From the NCBI GenBank assembly GCA_014800525.1, contig JAAVFV010000059.1:1-58795 (forward strand): DNA of 58,795 nt, in the 5' to 3' direction. Under the pieces are notes generated by a model. The model saw only the letters and a list, made by a program, of their open reading frames with translations, was not told the origin of the DNA and ran no database searches. Made by a program: the position numbers and the translations under genes. This document shows positions 26,573-35,055 of this stretch, piece by piece (position 1 is the first letter of the stretch; the number at the start of each line of letters is the position of its first letter). This DNA is from Bacteroidales bacterium. Its GTDB lineage: Bacteria > Bacteroidota > Bacteroidia > Bacteroidales > Muribaculaceae.

Positions 26573-26608
26573 CCCGACATTCGATTGAAAACCGGATGTC
26601 GGGTTTTT
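26573..26608 (+). terminator. Terminator before the YfcE-type gene
   Basis: An 11-bp stem with one wobble pair (CCCGACATTCG with CGGATGTCGGG, 26573-26583 and 26593-26603) is followed by TTTTT. Upstream, TAAGTAGC (26510) and GCTACTTA (26540) form another small inverted repeat. Confidence 0.88.
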
Positions 26609-26629
26609 CATAACACTCTATTTCGAAGA

Positions 26630-27142
26630 ATGAAAAAGATAGGAATACTGAGCGACACGCACGGATATTGGGACGACCGATATGCCACATATTTTGCTGA
26701 TTGCGATGAAATCTGGCATGCCGGTGATATAGGAGATTATTCGATAGTGGAGCGTCTTAAGGATGTGGCTCCGATGGTGAGAGCTGTAAGCGGTAATATT
26801 GATCATGGTATGGTGAGACGTCGCTGTCCGGAGATAGAAATATTTGATGTGGAAGGAGTAAAGGTGATGCTCACCCATATCGGAGGATATCCGGGACGCT
26901 GGGCGCCCGGAATGAAGAAACGTCTTCGGGAGGAGGGGATAAAGCTGATGGTGGATGGTCATAGCCATATCCTGAAGGTGATATATGATCCGGAACTTGA
27001 TCTCCTGCATATCAATCCGGGAGCGGCGGGCCAACAAGGTTGGCATAAGCAGAGAACCCTCGTGAGACTTATCATAGATGGAGATGATATGCGGGATTGT
27101 GAAGTGATTGAATTAGGAGGAGGAAGAGGTTTTAATCAGTAA
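26630..27142 (+). CDS. YfcE-type metallophosphoesterase
   Basis: Protein of 170 residues of the YfcE/MJ0936 calcineurin-like phosphodiesterase group. Metal-binding motifs are all present: SDTHG (Asp9, His11), GDIGD, GNIDH, and DGHSH near residue 105, then NPGA. Substrate in the cell is unknown; relatives hydrolyse phosphodiesters such as bis-pNPP or cyclic nucleotides. I place the start at the ATG at 26630 because an earlier in-frame ATG (26585) would lie inside the terminator hairpin. It lies four bases upstream of yaaA, suggesting a two-gene operon. Confidence 0.88.
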   Translation: MKKIGILSDTHGYWDDRYATYFADCDEIWHAGDIGDYSIVERLKDVAPMVRAVSGNIDHGMVRRRCPEIEIFDVEGVKVMLTHIGGYPGRWAPGMKKRLREEGIKLMVDGHSHILKVIYDPELDLLHINPGAAGQQGWHKQRTLVRLIIDGDDMRDCEVIELGGGRGFNQ

Positions 27143-27146
27143 AGTT

Positions 27147-27923
27147 ATGCTTATATTAATAGCTGAATCAAAGACAATGACTGCCTGTGATAAAGAAGTG
27201 TCGCAGGAGGAATATACTGAATATAAGCCTGTAGGGGAGGAGATTGCCGGAGAAGTGATGTCGGAAATAGCAGGGCTGATGCCCGGCGATCTTTCCGGGA
27301 TAGCGAAATGGAGTCAGAGTATGTCGCAGCGTGCTATAATGCTGGCATATGAATTCCCTAATAAGACTATAGGGTCAATGGCAATCGAGGCTTATACCGG
27401 GGTGGTGTTCCGTGCATTGGGTTATACATCTTTAAGCGAAGACGGAAAACGGAGATTAAGAAAAGATGTAAAGATTATTTCCTCGCTTTATGGATGGGTG
27501 AATGCTGATGATATAATCAAAGCATATAGGCTGGATTATGCCACTCCCTTGGCTCCCGGCGACAAGCCGATGATATTATATTGGAAGAAGGATATCACGA
27601 TAGGATTGGTAAAAGAAATTAAGGAGCGGTGTGGGGAATCAGTTTTGAATCTATTGCCGGGTGATGCGGCTAAAGGTGTGGATTGGAAACTGGTGAAGAA
27701 TTTTGCGAAAGTATGGAAAGTGGATTTCAAGGAACTGAAAGATGGGGGAGAATTCCGCACTCCGACTTCTAATAAACTCAAGGAACTAAGGGGACATCTT
27801 CTTCGGGAGATTATGGCACGTGGTATAGAGAATCCGACTGAGTTACTGACTCTTTCAACAGATTTCCTTCAACCTATGGGAACGCCGGATTATCCTGATC
27901 ATATAGCTTTCTGTATGAGGTAG
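27147..27923 (+). CDS. yaaA: YaaA-family peroxide stress protein
   Basis: Protein of 258 residues, the same length as E. coli YaaA, which lowers intracellular free iron and protects DNA from peroxide. It shows the family start (MLILIAESKTM for MLIVISPAKTL), the YTGVVFRALGYTSL block, KIISSLYGWV, the DYATPL segment and FRTPTSNKLKELRG. It is cytoplasmic. The N-terminal AESKTM is somewhat unlike the proteobacterial S-P-A-K motif but keeps the Lys. Probably co-transcribed with the phosphodiesterase gene 4 bases upstream. Confidence 0.9.
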   Translation: MLILIAESKTMTACDKEVSQEEYTEYKPVGEEIAGEVMSEIAGLMPGDLSGIAKWSQSMSQRAIMLAYEFPNKTIGSMAIEAYTGVVFRALGYTSLSEDGKRRLRKDVKIISSLYGWVNADDIIKAYRLDYATPLAPGDKPMILYWKKDITIGLVKEIKERCGESVLNLLPGDAAKGVDWKLVKNFAKVWKVDFKELKDGGEFRTPTSNKLKELRGHLLREIMARGIENPTELLTLSTDFLQPMGTPDYPDHIAFCMR

Positions 27924-27948
27924 AAGACATAGAAAGGAATAATAAATA

Positions 27949-27974
27949 GGGGACCGATCAAATGACCGGTCCCT
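27949..27974. terminator. Bidirectional hairpin between convergent genes
   Basis: GGGACCG and CGGTCCC arms with a 9-nt region between them lie midway between the stops of yaaA (plus) and the SDR gene (minus). A+T-rich sequence follows on both sides, though no clean U-run is present. Confidence 0.65.
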
Positions 27975-27996
27975 TATATTAATCTCCATTATCTTA

Positions 27997-28773
27997 TTAA
28001 TCCAATGTTTGAACTCCTCCACCATTGACCATAAGGGTTTGTCCGCTGACCCAGGCAGAAATCGGAGCGGCAAAGTAAAGCACTGCACCTGCGATATCGC
28101 TCACCTCACCAAGTCGGTGAATGGGCGTGTGTTGTAGCATCTTAGCTTCAATCTCCGGGGTGAGGACAGTGGAGAGCGCATGAGTTCTTGTTGCTCCGGG
28201 TCCGACATTGTTAATGCGTATTCCCATCGGGCCGTAGTCAAAAGCAAGGTTTGAAGCCATATGGTTGAGGGCTGCTTTGGATGAGCCGTATATGGCCATA
28301 GAGGGACTGTTGTTGATACTGCTCATGGAGGTGATATTTACAATGCTTCCGTATCCGGATTTCTGCATGTGAGGAGCCACAAGTTTCGAAAGTTCCCAAG
28401 GGGCAAAGAGATTGATCGCATATATGCGTTCCACATAGGCGCGATCGATATTATATGGATTCTCACGACCTCCGCCTCCCATACCGGCATTATTGACGAG
28501 GATATTTACTGTGCCGTAATTTTCAACGGCTGTATCAACTAAGTGAGCAAGATCGTTACTGTTCAGAACATTGCAAACCACAGCAATTGCCTTCCCACCA
28601 TCTGCAATGATGGAGTCTGCCACCGATTGGGCTTTATCAATGGATATATCGCTGACAACAACCGAGGCTCCTGCAGCTGCCAGAATCTCGCAACACCCTT
28701 TCCCGATACCATCGCCTCCGCCGGTGACGATGGCTACCTTACCATTCAAGTCAAATAAAGAATCTATACTCAT
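27997..28773 (-). CDS. Short-chain dehydrogenase similar to E. coli 7-alpha-hydroxysteroid dehydrogenase
   Basis: NAD(P)-dependent SDR of 258 residues. The cofactor loop is TGGGDGIG, the NNAG motif is ILVNNAGMGGGG, and the catalytic residues are Ser149, Tyr162 and Lys166 (YGSSK). The stretch TPEIEAKMLQHTPIHRLGEV, then WVSGQTLMVNGGGVQ, is very close to what I recall of the C-terminal third of E. coli HdhA, which also has the glycine-rich segment after NNAG and the LSxLVAP motif. The Asp41-Ile pair after the second strand (VVVSDI) suggests NAD preference. It could thus oxidise the 7-alpha hydroxyl of bile acids, but many SDRs of this shape act on other alcohols. It follows the isochorismatase-fold gene by 84 bases on the same strand. 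Confidence 0.85.
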   Translation of the reverse strand: MSIDSLFDLNGKVAIVTGGGDGIGKGCCEILAAAGASVVVSDISIDKAQSVADSIIADGGKAIAVVCNVLNSNDLAHLVDTAVENYGTVNILVNNAGMGGGGRENPYNIDRAYVERIYAINLFAPWELSKLVAPHMQKSGYGSIVNITSMSSINNSPSMAIYGSSKAALNHMASNLAFDYGPMGIRINNVGPGATRTHALSTVLTPEIEAKMLQHTPIHRLGEVSDIAGAVLYFAAPISAWVSGQTLMVNGGGVQTLD

Positions 28774-28811
28774 ATCGTGTATTTTTGATTAGAACAACGG
28801 GATAAATTTTA

Positions 28812-28830
28812 TGAAGTTGTCTAAACTTCA
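28812..28830. repeat. Isolated inverted-repeat end (TGAAGTTGTCTAAACTTCA)
   Basis: This is the same 17 bases as the terminus of the 194-bp element at 29608-29801, here standing alone and closing into a palindrome TGAAGTT-gtcta-AACTTCA. It lies between the SDR and hydrolase genes and may be a remnant of an excised or decayed element. Confidence 0.6.
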
Positions 28831-28857
28831 ATGTTATAAGGATATTCGTGGGGATTA

Positions 28858-29448
28858 TTATTTCATTATTTCTGATGAGGGGCGACAGGGAATACCCATG
28901 TTGCGGATATCGAAGATGTTGGCCTGAGCCACTTCCTCTGTAGCGGCGGAGCAACAGTCGGTCACTACGGTGGTGTTGTAATCAAGACCCATCGCATCGA
29001 CTGCCGTGGAGCGGATACAGTTGGGATACTGCGTACCACAGACGTATACATTCTTTACACCTAAACCGCGTAATACTATATCGAGGTCGGTCTGGAAGAA
29101 TGCGGAGAAGCGTTGCTTCGTAATCTTGATATCTCCTTTCTTTGGAGCTATCGCGGCAACTATCTCTGCTCCTTTGGTACCTTCAATTCCGAAGGGCTTT
29201 CCCTCAAGGAAGAAATGGCGTCGGAATGATTCGGCATCAATACCAGAAATCCTATGGATACGGTAGATGTAAATTACGGCCCAATCGTTCTTACGGCCAA
29301 AATCAAGGAAATTGGAAATAGCAGGTAACGTTGCCTCTGCTCCGGCCACATGCATCGGAGACTCGGGAAGAACCCAATCATTCTGCATATCGACCACTAA
29401 TATAGCATTTTCGGCAGCTGTAAGCATACCATCAATTCTTTCTGTCAT
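28858..29448 (-). CDS. Isochorismatase-fold cysteine hydrolase
   Basis: Protein of 196 residues of the isochorismatase/nicotinamidase superfamily. The catalytic triad is visible as Asp20 (LVVDMQNDW), Lys111 (TKQRFSAFF) and Cys144 (GTQYPNCIRSTA), and the family cis-peptide precedes GTQ. Members hydrolyse amides such as nicotinamide, N-carbamoyl compounds or ureidoacrylate; the residues visible do not identify the substrate. No NAD-salvage genes adjoin it. It is the first gene of a probable two-gene unit with the SDR downstream. Confidence 0.87.
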   Translation of the reverse strand: MTERIDGMLTAAENAILVVDMQNDWVLPESPMHVAGAEATLPAISNFLDFGRKNDWAVIYIYRIHRISGIDAESFRRHFFLEGKPFGIEGTKGAEIVAAIAPKKGDIKITKQRFSAFFQTDLDIVLRGLGVKNVYVCGTQYPNCIRSTAVDAMGLDYNTTVVTDCCSAATEEVAQANIFDIRNMGIPCRPSSEIMK

Positions 29449-29521
29449 GTTTTTATAATTTGTATTCTTCAGTTATAACAAGGGAGCCGTAGTCCCGGTT
29501 CTATCAGGTTGATTGGAGGAT

Positions 29522-29557
29522 AAAATAAAAAGACTGACTCCGGAAACAGAATCAGTC
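29522..29557 (-). terminator. Probable valS terminator, separated from valS by an element
   Basis: A 9-bp stem with one wobble pair (29532-29540 with 29549-29557) and an 8-nt loop is followed on the minus strand by TTTTTATTTTA. It is the first good terminator downstream of valS, yet lies 232 bases past the stop because the 194-bp inverted-repeat element sits between. Confidence 0.8.
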
Positions 29558-29607
29558 CTTTTAGAATTAGTCCTTTTATTTCACTATTAATTGTTGGAAT
29601 CAGGCCT

Positions 29608-29801
29608 TGAAGTTGTCTAAACTTATTTACGAATGTTAAACGAAACGATTCATACATTCTTTTATTAACCCTTGCGGATCTTTTTTGCTGCTTTCGCCCC
29701 TCTCATCGGTACCAACCGAAAGGTTGCTACCTCTTCGAGTGACAAAATCAGCTCAAAAATCTCTCGCAATTGTTAATAAAAAATAAGTTTAGACAACTTC
29801 A
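29608..29801. mobile_element. 194-bp terminal-inverted-repeat element (E2)
   Basis: Perfect 20-bp terminal inverted repeats: TGAAGTTGTCTAAACTTATT at 29608-29627 and its reverse complement at 29782-29801. A nested inverted repeat (TTTATTAAC / GTTAATAAA, then TTGCG / CGCAA) surrounds a core whose minus strand encodes IFELIL, FRL, KAAKK at the same spacing as in the 21630 element. Here the frame from ATG (29802) has one internal TAA after nine codons and ends at 29665. The right repeat extends into valS and supplies its final Glu-Val-Val-stop. There is no transposase. Confidence 0.8.
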
Positions 29802-32428
29802 TTGTGTAGAGCCTCGATTGAAGCGCGGATAGCCGCAATCTTTTCTGTGGCGTCTGACTGCTTCTTGCGCTCGATAGCCACAACCGCCTCGGGCGCATTT
29901 GCCACAAACTTCTCGTTGGCGAGTTTCTTCTCCACACCGCGAAGGAATCCCTCATAATAGGCCAGATCCTTATTTAGCTTTTCAAGTTCCTCCTCAACGT
30001 TAATCTTGCTTTCGAGCGGAATACTGAATTCGGTGGCATCTACTATAAATGCAGCGGCAGTAGGATTCTTCTCCTCCACTGTCTTGATCTCGGAGATATT
30101 ACCGATCTTCATAAGCACGGCATCAAACAGAGGATTATGATTTCCCTTGACATCCAGACTGAGAGCCTCCTTCTGCGCTACCTGCTTCTGCTTGCGGACT
30201 GTACGCACACCGGCCACAATCTCCTTCATGCGCTCAAATTCGCCGAGAATATCCGCATTCTCATCGGAATTAAACTCAGGCATCCGGGACACCATGATGC
30301 TCTCACCCTCCTTGCGGGGATATAGATGCTGCCATAGCTCTTCAGTGATGAAGGGCATGAAAGGATGAATCATCTTAAGAAGGGCATCAAAGAAAGAAAG
30401 AGTGGCTTCATATGTGGTGGCGTCAATTGGAGAACCATAAACGGGCTTCACCACCTCCAGATACCAAGAAGAGAACTCATCCCAGAATAAACGATAGACA
30501 GCCATCAGGGCCTCCGAGATACGGAACTTGCCCATGAGGTCGGCAACCTCAGCGAGAGTGCGGTTAAGACCGGCCTTGAACCACTCGATGCCGAGGCGGG
30601 CACTCTCGGGCTGCTCTGCGGAATCGGAAACCTCCCACCCCTTTACAAGACGGAAAGCATTCCAGATTTTATTGCAGAAATTTCGACCCTGCTCGCAGAG
30701 AGAATCATCATACATGATATCATTACCGGCAGGAGCTGCAAGCATCATACCCATTCTGACCGCATCGGCACCATACTTATCGATCAGATCAAGAGGATCG
30801 GGAGAATTACCGAGGGACTTCGACATCTTACGGCCGATCTTATCACGGACGATACCTGTGAAGTAGACGTTGTTGAAAGGTTGCTTACCTGCAAACTCAT
30901 ATCCGGCCACAATCATACGCGCCACCCAGAAGAAGATGATATCGGGAGCTGTAACGAGGTCGGTAGTGGGGTAATAATACTTGAATTCCTTATTATCGGG
31001 ATTCATGATACCATCGAATAGCGAGATGGGCCAAAGCCAGGAAGAGAACCATGTATCGAGACAATCATTATCCTGCTTGAGATCATCGAGTGTGAGTTCG
31101 GGATTTCCGGTCTTCTCAATAGCCTTGAGAAGGGCCTCCTCCTCATTCATCGCCACTATATAGCCTCCCTCAGGGAGATACCATGCCGGAATACGATGAC
31201 CCCACCATAGCTGACGGGAGATACACCAATCCTTAACATTGGTCATCCAATGACGATAGGTGTTCTTAAACTTGGAAGGCACAAATTTGATTACATCATC
31301 CTCCACAGCCTTGAGAGCCGGAGCGGCAAGATCGGTCATCTTCACAAACCACTGCATGGAGAGTTTCGGCTCGATCACAGCATCCGTGCGCTCTGAATGG
31401 CCAACCTTGTTGACATAATCCTCCACTTTCTCCACAAGGCCGGCCGCCTGGAGATCTTCCATAATCTTCATACGGACATCGAACCGATCCATGCCGACAT
31501 ACATACCTCCCTGCTCGGAAATGGTGCCGTTATCATTGAAGATATCAATGGAGGGGAGACCGTACTTATCTCCAAGCATGTAGTCGTTGACATCATGAGC
31601 GGGAGTTACCTTCAGACAGCCTGTGCCGAAATCCATTTCGACATACTCGTCCATGATGATGGGAATCACCCTGCCAACGAGGGGAACGATAACTTTCTTG
31701 CCCTTCAGCCACTGATAGCGCTCATCGTTAGGATTGACGCACACAGCAGTATCTCCCAGAATTGTCTCGGGACGGGTGGTTGCGATTACGATATACTTAT
31801 CCTCATCGCCCTCAATCTTATAACGGAGGTGGAAAAGATGGCTTTTCTCCTCCTTATAGATCACCTCCTCATCAGAAAGGGCGGTGAGAGCCTGAGGATC
31901 CCAATTGACCATGCGTACACCGCGATAAATAAGACCCTTGTCGAAAAGATGGTTGAATACCTTTATCACGCTCTTGGAGCGGGTTTCATCCATTGTGAAA
32001 GCCGTACGCTCCCAATCGCATGATGCCCCGAGCTTGCGAAGCTGTTGAAGGATGATGCCGCCATACTTATGAGTCCAGTCCCAGGCATGATTAAGAAACT
32101 CCTCGCGCGAAAGATCAGTCTTCTTCACCCCCTCCTCGGCGAGCTTAGCCACCACCTTAGCTTCAGTAGAAATGGCGGCATGGTCAGTACCGGGAATCCA
32201 ACAGGCATTCTTACCGACCATGCGGGCACGACGTACGAGAATATCCTGGATAGTATTATTGAGCATATGGCCCATATGGAGCACACCGGTAACGTTGGGC
32301 GGTGGAATCACGATAGTGTAGGGTTCGCGATCGTCGGGCTCGGAATGGAAGAAACCCTGTTCCATCCAGTAGGCATACCATTTATCTTCTACTTCGGAAG
32401 GGGAATATTTGGTGGCTAATTCTTTCAT
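29789..32428 (-). CDS. valS: Valyl-tRNA synthetase
   Basis: Class Ia aminoacyl-tRNA synthetase of 879 residues that charges tRNA(Val) in the cytoplasm. The HIGH motif is HMGH (51-54, in [16 protein letters not shown]), the editing (CP1) domain includes [13 protein letters not shown], and the KMSKS motif is [12 protein letters not shown]-terminal coiled-coil (about 815-875) is rich in Glu/Lys, as usual. The last codons (Glu-Val-Val-stop) lie in the terminal repeat of the downstream element, so the native C-terminus may have been changed slightly. The upstream gap carries a -7-like TAAATTTG on the minus strand (32505-32512), immediately next to another inverted-repeat element. Confidence 0.97.
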   Translation of the reverse strand: MKELATKYSPSEVEDKWYAYWMEQGFFHSEPDDREPYTIVIPPPNVTGVLHMGHMLNNTIQDILVRRARMVGKNACWIPGTDHAAISTEAKVVAKLAEEGVKKTDLSREEFLNHAWDWTHKYGGIILQQLRKLGASCDWERTAFTMDETRSKSVIKVFNHLFDKGLIYRGVRMVNWDPQALTALSDEEVIYKEEKSHLFHLRYKIEGDEDKYIVIATTRPETILGDTAVCVNPNDERYQWLKGKKVIVPLVGRVIPIIMDEYVEMDFGTGCLKVTPAHDVNDYMLGDKYGLPSIDIFNDNGTISEQGGMYVGMDRFDVRMKIMEDLQAAGLVEKVEDYVNKVGHSERTDAVIEPKLSMQWFVKMTDLAAPALKAVEDDVIKFVPSKFKNTYRHWMTNVKDWCISRQLWWGHRIPAWYLPEGGYIVAMNEEEALLKAIEKTGNPELTLDDLKQDNDCLDTWFSSWLWPISLFDGIMNPDNKEFKYYYPTTDLVTAPDIIFFWVARMIVAGYEFAGKQPFNNVYFTGIVRDKIGRKMSKSLGNSPDPLDLIDKYGADAVRMGMMLAAPAGNDIMYDDSLCEQGRNFCNKIWNAFRLVKGWEVSDSAEQPESARLGIEWFKAGLNRTLAEVADLMGKFRISEALMAVYRLFWDEFSSWYLEVVKPVYGSPIDATTYEATLSFFDALLKMIHPFMPFITEELWQHLYPRKEGESIMVSRMPEFNSDENADILGEFERMKEIVAGVRTVRKQKQVAQKEALSLDVKGNHNPLFDAVLMKIGNISEIKTVEEKNPTAAAFIVDATEFSIPLESKINVEEELEKLNKDLAYYEGFLRGVEKKLANEKFVANAPEAVVAIERKKQSDATEKIAAIRASIEALHNEVV

Positions 32429-32561
32429 TATATTTTGAGAATATTTATTTCTTGATTGAAGGGAGCGTAGTACAGAGCGTAACTCCCGAAAATAAATTAT
32501 CCTGCAAATTTACTAAAATTCGCAGGATTAATTAAGGCTCCATCCACTAAAATTTCTTAAT

Positions 32562-32671
32562 GCCCGGGTCGCAGATGTGCCTCGGATATCGCTTTGCAGA
32601 TTCAGGAGCATAGCGGGCTTTGTGACTGAATCCAAAAGCGATAGACGAGGTACAGCTGCGAGACCTCGGGC
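32562..32671. repeat. 110-bp long imperfect hairpin
   Basis: Arms of about 45 bases (32562-32605 and 32626-32671) pair with a few mismatches and small gaps around a 20-nt loop. It abuts the left terminal repeat of the 637-bp element and is followed on the plus strand by a T-rich tract. The minus strand is open for all 36 codons, which is a by-product of composition or a trace of coding origin; no ATG-initiated gene of useful length is seen. Confidence 0.85.
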
Positions 32672-32875
32672 AACTTTTTATTTTTTATACTGATGGCGGA
32701 GTAAATACTCTTACTGCTTCATTATCAATTACGGACTGTTGATTCTAACTGTTAATAATTTTAGGAGTTTGTGGTCTTTAAATTGTAAAGAAATGTAAAG
32801 AATCCGGACTACAATATAATCCGGAATGATATTTGTCAAGGATTTTCTGTTATATCTTCAACGAATTCCTATTCA

Positions 32876-32977
32876 ATGTCTTATCCAACAGATTTAACCC
32901 ACAACCAATATGCGCTGATTAAATCGGCTATGACCGATTATGTTCCAAAAGTTAGAAGATTTTTATTTTTTCGGTAG
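32876..32977 (+). pseudogene. N-terminal fragment of an IS5-family transposase
   Basis: A 33-codon frame starts MSYPTDLTHNQYALIKSAM, matching the usual opening of IS5-group transposases (M-x-Y-P-T-D-L-T-x-x-Q-W-x-x-I). The match ends after about 25 residues in a Phe-rich stretch and a stop, and no catalytic DDE region follows. It is therefore a decayed remnant lying inside the 637-bp element. Confidence 0.65.
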
Positions 32978-33255
32978 GGGAAATTATTTTAAGGAGAAAA
33001 GAGGATAAAAAAGGGTATCCCAAATTATAAAATTACCTGTTGTCCGGCGTCTTTTTGGGTCTTTTCTTCCATCTTTTCAGTCACAGCCGAAAGGCTGCTC
33101 CTTCAAATATGAAAGAAAATACCCTAAAAATCAACCGCCCGGACATTAAGAAATTTTAGTGGATAGAGCCTATAATTGATTAGGGGAATTTTTCTTACTT
33201 TTCATTGATTTCTACCCTATTAGCATGAGATAGAGTCCAATGTCCGAGGATGGTG

Positions 33256-34992
33256 TCAGAGACGGAGCATATCGTTTTGAGCGGCGAGTTCATCAAGATA
33301 CCGTTTACGGTCGTCTTCAATCATATGGTCGAAATCGGCGGCATACGCAGAGATCACCTCAGCAGGTTTATTCCAATCATCGGAGAACCGCGAAGCTATC
33401 CATGCCCGTTCGAGATTGGGATAATGGCGGAAAGCCGCATCAAAGATATCGCGAATCCCTTCCACACTCTCTTCAGCCAAAGCCCTGTTCAGATATGACC
33501 GGGGAATGATGAGACCGGCCATGTCTACCCATTCAGCCGGCTCGGCATCCGACTCCCGAACGGGGAAACCATGCTCGGAGGTGCGCAGCCACAGGTATTT
33601 ATATATAGCCAGAGTATAGAGATGCCGGGCCCGCTCGAGAGAAGCACGGGTGAATCTCATGCCCCGATAGCGTAAATATCGGTCATCGTCGGCCGGACGG
33701 CTCAGAAGATCATTGATCACATCAAGGGCTGTCAGCATCGCCTCCACAGTGAGAGGATTGAGAACGTCAAAGATCACCCGGTCGTGGAGAGGAAGCTTAC
33801 GTTTTACCCTTCGGTCGCGAGCGGGCCACTTCTGCTCATCGCGCATCAGACCACAACTGCGTAACATCACCCCGGGCACTACCACTGTGGCTCCACGGTC
33901 GTCACCAAAAAGATAGGAGAAGGGGAACTGCGATGAATCGGGATGTGTCTTATGCTGACCCATAAGTAAGGAGAAAGCACCGATTTTTGCCCCTAACATC
34001 AGATAGGAGCCGGAGGAAGTCTTGACTCCGCGTTCGAGAATGCCCCAATGGACAGGCCCGAGCTTATACATATGATTACTCTGATTGGTGCCGGAACCGG
34101 CATTCATGAAAGACGTCTGACAACCGATAATCAGGGTCGACTTATGCATGCTCACGGAATAAGGGCCTGCAAATACGGCACACGCCTCTCCATTTTCAAA
34201 CGAACAGTTGGCAAAGAACAAAGAATCATGTGCCGAAAATCCCTTTTCGAGAGATGCCCCCTGTCCGATGAAACAATTACGCACGATGCATCCCGAATCG
34301 AGGATACCATCCTCAACGATGAAATTCTCAGCATCTACTCCTGCACCCACAAAAGCGAGGCAACGCCCCGGAGCGGCATTATTTACGATAGAGCCATTTT
34401 TGAGCATGCGGGCCCCTTTAACAGTGACCTCATTGCCGACGGATACATTAAACAACGAACCGCAATCCACGATACGTGCTCCCTCACCGATTCCGACGAA
34501 GAAATGGCGTGAGTCGAGATATTCGGAAAGTATATTGCGGAAATGGTTTTCATGCCAGCGCGGTTCGCGGGCCATGAGAAGAGCCAGCTGAGCCGTCATC
34601 CCCGGAAAAATGGTCACCGAGCGGGAGCCGGTTTCATCAAGCACACCGACCTCCACCCCGATACCGCACTGCGCACCGGGTTCGAATTCAACGGATGCCG
34701 TATTCTCAATCCGTACACCACGGCCTATACGGCAATTGATGACAGCCCGGCCGATGTTACGAATCCGCACATCATCTCCGACATTGCAATTTTTCAGCAC
34801 AGCATTCTCAATCAGAGAATCATCCGCAGAGAGAAAGCCTACGGAATTCTCCCCTTCGAAAGTGACATTTCGGAAGCGTTGGAAATCCGTATGCGGATTC
34901 AGGTGAACGAGTTTCCAATCAGAAGCCCTGCAACCATTGGATTCAAGTATTTCTATCTCCCGCTGACCGGGATTAATATATGTTGTTTCCAT
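33256..34992 (-). CDS. DUF4954 family protein with left-handed beta-helix repeats
   Basis: Protein of 578 residues without signal peptide. Residues about 50-330 show hexapeptide-like repeats (VGDDVRIRNIGRAVINCRIG, GCIVRNCFIGQGASLEKGF) typical of left-handed beta-helix acyl- or nucleotidyl-transferase folds. Conserved segments HKSTLIIGCQTSFMNAGSGT, NQSNHMYKLGP and MLGAKIGAFSLLMGQHKTHPD follow, then a helical C-terminal region. This layout is that of DUF4954, a Bacteroidetes family of unknown function, perhaps related to sugar-nucleotide metabolism. I infer no reaction. It starts 63 bases after the stop of hflX and is co-directional with it, so they may share a transcript. Confidence 0.8.
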   Translation of the reverse strand: METTYINPGQREIEILESNGCRASDWKLVHLNPHTDFQRFRNVTFEGENSVGFLSADDSLIENAVLKNCNVGDDVRIRNIGRAVINCRIGRGVRIENTASVEFEPGAQCGIGVEVGVLDETGSRSVTIFPGMTAQLALLMAREPRWHENHFRNILSEYLDSRHFFVGIGEGARIVDCGSLFNVSVGNEVTVKGARMLKNGSIVNNAAPGRCLAFVGAGVDAENFIVEDGILDSGCIVRNCFIGQGASLEKGFSAHDSLFFANCSFENGEACAVFAGPYSVSMHKSTLIIGCQTSFMNAGSGTNQSNHMYKLGPVHWGILERGVKTSSGSYLMLGAKIGAFSLLMGQHKTHPDSSQFPFSYLFGDDRGATVVVPGVMLRSCGLMRDEQKWPARDRRVKRKLPLHDRVIFDVLNPLTVEAMLTALDVINDLLSRPADDDRYLRYRGMRFTRASLERARHLYTLAIYKYLWLRTSEHGFPVRESDAEPAEWVDMAGLIIPRSYLNRALAEESVEGIRDIFDAAFRHYPNLERAWIASRFSDDWNKPAEVISAYAADFDHMIEDDRKRYLDELAAQNDMLRL

Positions 34993-35055
34993 AACTGGGG
35001 AACGTTGACAGAAAATAGGGAGGAATGAGAAAGGAGAGGAGTGGAGGATTGAGCC

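Larger units (their letters stand above)
32535..33171. mobile_element. 637-bp composite terminal-inverted-repeat element (E3)
   Basis: Terminal repeats of 33 bp with 31 matches (32535-32567 and 33139-33171; motif CCACTAAAATTTCTTAATG) flank non-coding sequence. In order inside: a 110-bp hairpin, about 200 bp of A+T-rich sequence, the start of an IS5-like transposase, and the conserved core near the right end. The core frame on the minus strand runs from ATG (33146) to TAA (33033) with LIF, E10, FRL and KK at the same spacing as the 194-196 bp elements, but with one in-frame TGA (33081-33083). It fills nearly all of the 827-bp gap between valS and the DUF4954 gene; 32429-32534 and 33172-33255 show no gene. 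Confidence 0.75.
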
